Positions 33,148 through 34,212 of a stretch of DNA of 34,212 nt are shown here, one piece after another. The notes under the pieces are model-generated. The model worked only from the letters and a program-made list of their open reading frames with translations. It did no database searches and was not told where the DNA came from. The translations under genes and the position numbers were made by a program. Each line of letters begins with the position of its first letter. Position 1 is the first letter of the stretch. This DNA is from Methanobrevibacter sp. (GTDB lineage: Archaea; Methanobacteriota; Methanobacteria; Methanobacteriales; Methanobacteriaceae), in NCBI RefSeq assembly GCF_030539875.1, contig NZ_JAUNXI010000021.1:1-34212 (forward strand). The letters run 5' to 3'.

Positions 33148-33845
33148 TGAACGCTCCGATTATTGAGGTATTTTCAAGTTTTCAAGGTGAAGGTCTTTTA
33201 ATTGGCCAGAGGCAGATTTTTGTTAGGTTTGCAGGATGTAATCTAAATTGCAGCTATTGCGATACCAAATACAGCAAATCAGATAAATCCGGAAATCTAA
33301 TGACTCCTCAGGAGGTTTGTGATGAGATCGACAAAATTTTAACTCCTGATTGCAAGACCATTTCATTTACCGGCGGTGAACCTGCATTATATCCTGAATT
33401 CATATCCCGTGTAAGTGAAAATTTTGATTTGAATATAATGCTTGAAACAAATGGTACTTTGCCGGATAATATTGACTTGATTGATAAATTGAACATTGTT
33501 TCATTAGATATTAAGCTTCCTGAACATTTTGATGGAGATTATGATGAAGAATTTTTTTTAAATGAAATTAAATCACTAAATTTATTAATGGCGAAGTCTA
33601 TAAATGTATATTGTAAAGTAGTAATATTGCCATCAACAAAAATAGAATCATTCAAAGGGGTAGTTGAAAAATTATCAAAAAATATTTTAAACAAAAGTAA
33701 TCTTAAAATAGTTATCCAGCCCTCCAGTCCTTTAAGCGATTGGTATGATGTTAATTCTAAATTATTTGAGTTTTCTGAAGTTGTTGGACAATATTTTGAA
33801 GTTTCCACCATTCCTCAAGTTCATAAGATTTTGAATATTGAGTGA
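33147..33845 (+). CDS. queE: 7-carboxy-7-deazaguanine synthase, radical SAM
   Basis: QueE contracts the pterin ring of 6-carboxytetrahydropterin to 7-carboxy-7-deazaguanine, using S-adenosylmethionine and a [4Fe-4S] cluster. The cluster motif C31-x-x-x-C35-x-x-C38 lies in FAGCNLNCSYCDTKYS, preceded by the FSSFQGEG signature. The SAM-binding TGGEPALYPEF follows at about 75-85. The 232-residue length is usual. It starts at the last base of the queD stop codon (TAATG), so the three genes form one translationally coupled operon. QueC, the next enzyme, is not in the window. Confidence 0.94.
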   Translation: MNAPIIEVFSSFQGEGLLIGQRQIFVRFAGCNLNCSYCDTKYSKSDKSGNLMTPQEVCDEIDKILTPDCKTISFTGGEPALYPEFISRVSENFDLNIMLETNGTLPDNIDLIDKLNIVSLDIKLPEHFDGDYDEEFFLNEIKSLNLLMAKSINVYCKVVILPSTKIESFKGVVEKLSKNILNKSNLKIVIQPSSPLSDWYDVNSKLFEFSEVVGQYFEVSTIPQVHKILNIE

Positions 33846-33916
33846 ATATCTGTTATTTTTGTTTTTAATGTTGATTTTATTTTTTTGATGCGTAATTTTA
33901 AATAAGAGGTGTGAAA

Positions 33917-34212
33917 ATGAAAGATAAAACATCCATTAATAGGAAATCAAATACAGGCGCATTTGAACACAAAAGTAAAGTTCATGATAGAGAAGGGGAC
34001 ATAATGGCTATCGCAACTAAAGAAGTTATTTCCATCCCTCCTACTAAATCTATCAAAGATACTGCTAAAGTAATGATGGAGCATGAATTTAGAAGGCTGC
34101 CAATTACCGATCCAGGTTCTGGCAAACTTTTAGGTATGGTTACAGTAATGGATATTGTGGATTTCTTTGGTGGAGGAAAAAAATTTAACATTATTGAGAA
34201 AAAATACGAAGA
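33917..34212 (+). CDS. CBS-domain protein, 5' part (cut by window end)
   Basis: An open frame of 98 codons runs from the ATG at 33917 to the window end with no stop. After a polar N-terminal stretch (about 1-30) the sequence becomes a CBS domain: IATKEVISIPPTKSIKDTAKVMMEHEFRRLPITD, then KLLGMVTVMDIVDFFGGGKKF. CBS pairs bind adenine nucleotides or related ligands and often regulate transporters or enzymes; this one's partner is unknown. GAGGTGTG at 33906-33913 is a suitable ribosome binding site, and the gene follows queE after 71 bases. Confidence 0.85.
   Translation, partial: MKDKTSINRKSNTGAFEHKSKVHDREGDIMAIATKEVISIPPTKSIKDTAKVMMEHEFRRLPITDPGSGKLLGMVTVMDIVDFFGGGKKFNIIEKKYE

Overview
This window looks like chromosomal DNA of a methanogenic archaeon of the order Methanobacteriales, most likely a Methanobrevibacter-type gut or rumen species. 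The DNA is very AT-rich. It carries an archaeal Holliday junction resolvase, the methanogenesis enzyme Ftr, a complete 17-gene energy-converting [NiFe] hydrogenase operon in the ehbA-Q order, an intron-containing tRNA-Trp, TATA-box promoters and several starts without a Shine-Dalgarno sequence. No rRNA, insertion sequence, prophage or CRISPR array was seen. Genus and species are inferred; the methanogen assignment is well supported.

Layout. 1-1022: tRNA cluster (3' part of tRNA-Glu, then tRNA-Leu, tRNA-His and tRNA-Trp) with hjc inside it. 1083-7104: an MBL-fold hydrolase; potassium uptake genes trkH and trkA; a flippase-like membrane protein divergent from trkH; ftr; and a potassium channel with a cytoplasmic RCK domain. 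7365-8801: an unusual protein with two ACT domains fused to a metallo-beta-lactamase fold. 9132-15277: the NAD(P)HX repair enzyme with sfsA on the plus strand, facing sir2, argG and an SF1 helicase on the minus strand. 15323-16837: an AstE/AspA-like zinc hydrolase and a DUF457 membrane protein. 17109-26973: the ehb operon. 27004-30615: a Cas4-like protein, a short-chain dehydrogenase and a neurotransmitter:sodium symporter family transporter, separated by long AT-rich spacers and looking more accessory. 30865-34212: a predicted nucleotidyltransferase, then DUF366-queD-queE (archaeosine precursor synthesis), then the start of a CBS-domain protein cut by the window end.

How the genes work together. 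Ftr acts in the first steps of CO2 reduction to methane. The Ehb complex couples H2 oxidation and ion gradient use to ferredoxin reduction, mainly for carbon assimilation. TrkH/TrkA and the RCK channel handle potassium uptake and release. QueD and QueE make the 7-deazaguanine precursor used for archaeosine in tRNA, and DUF366 probably belongs to that route.

Most notable observations: a box C/D guide in the tRNA-Trp intron that pairs with its own anticodon loop; a tRNA-His gene with no encoded G-1; a palindromic TATA element shared by two divergent genes lacking ribosome binding sites; the ACT-ACT-MBL fusion with an altered metal motif; and a Cas4-like protein with intact iron-sulfur cysteines but degenerate nuclease motifs. 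No convincing wholly new multi-gene system was found.
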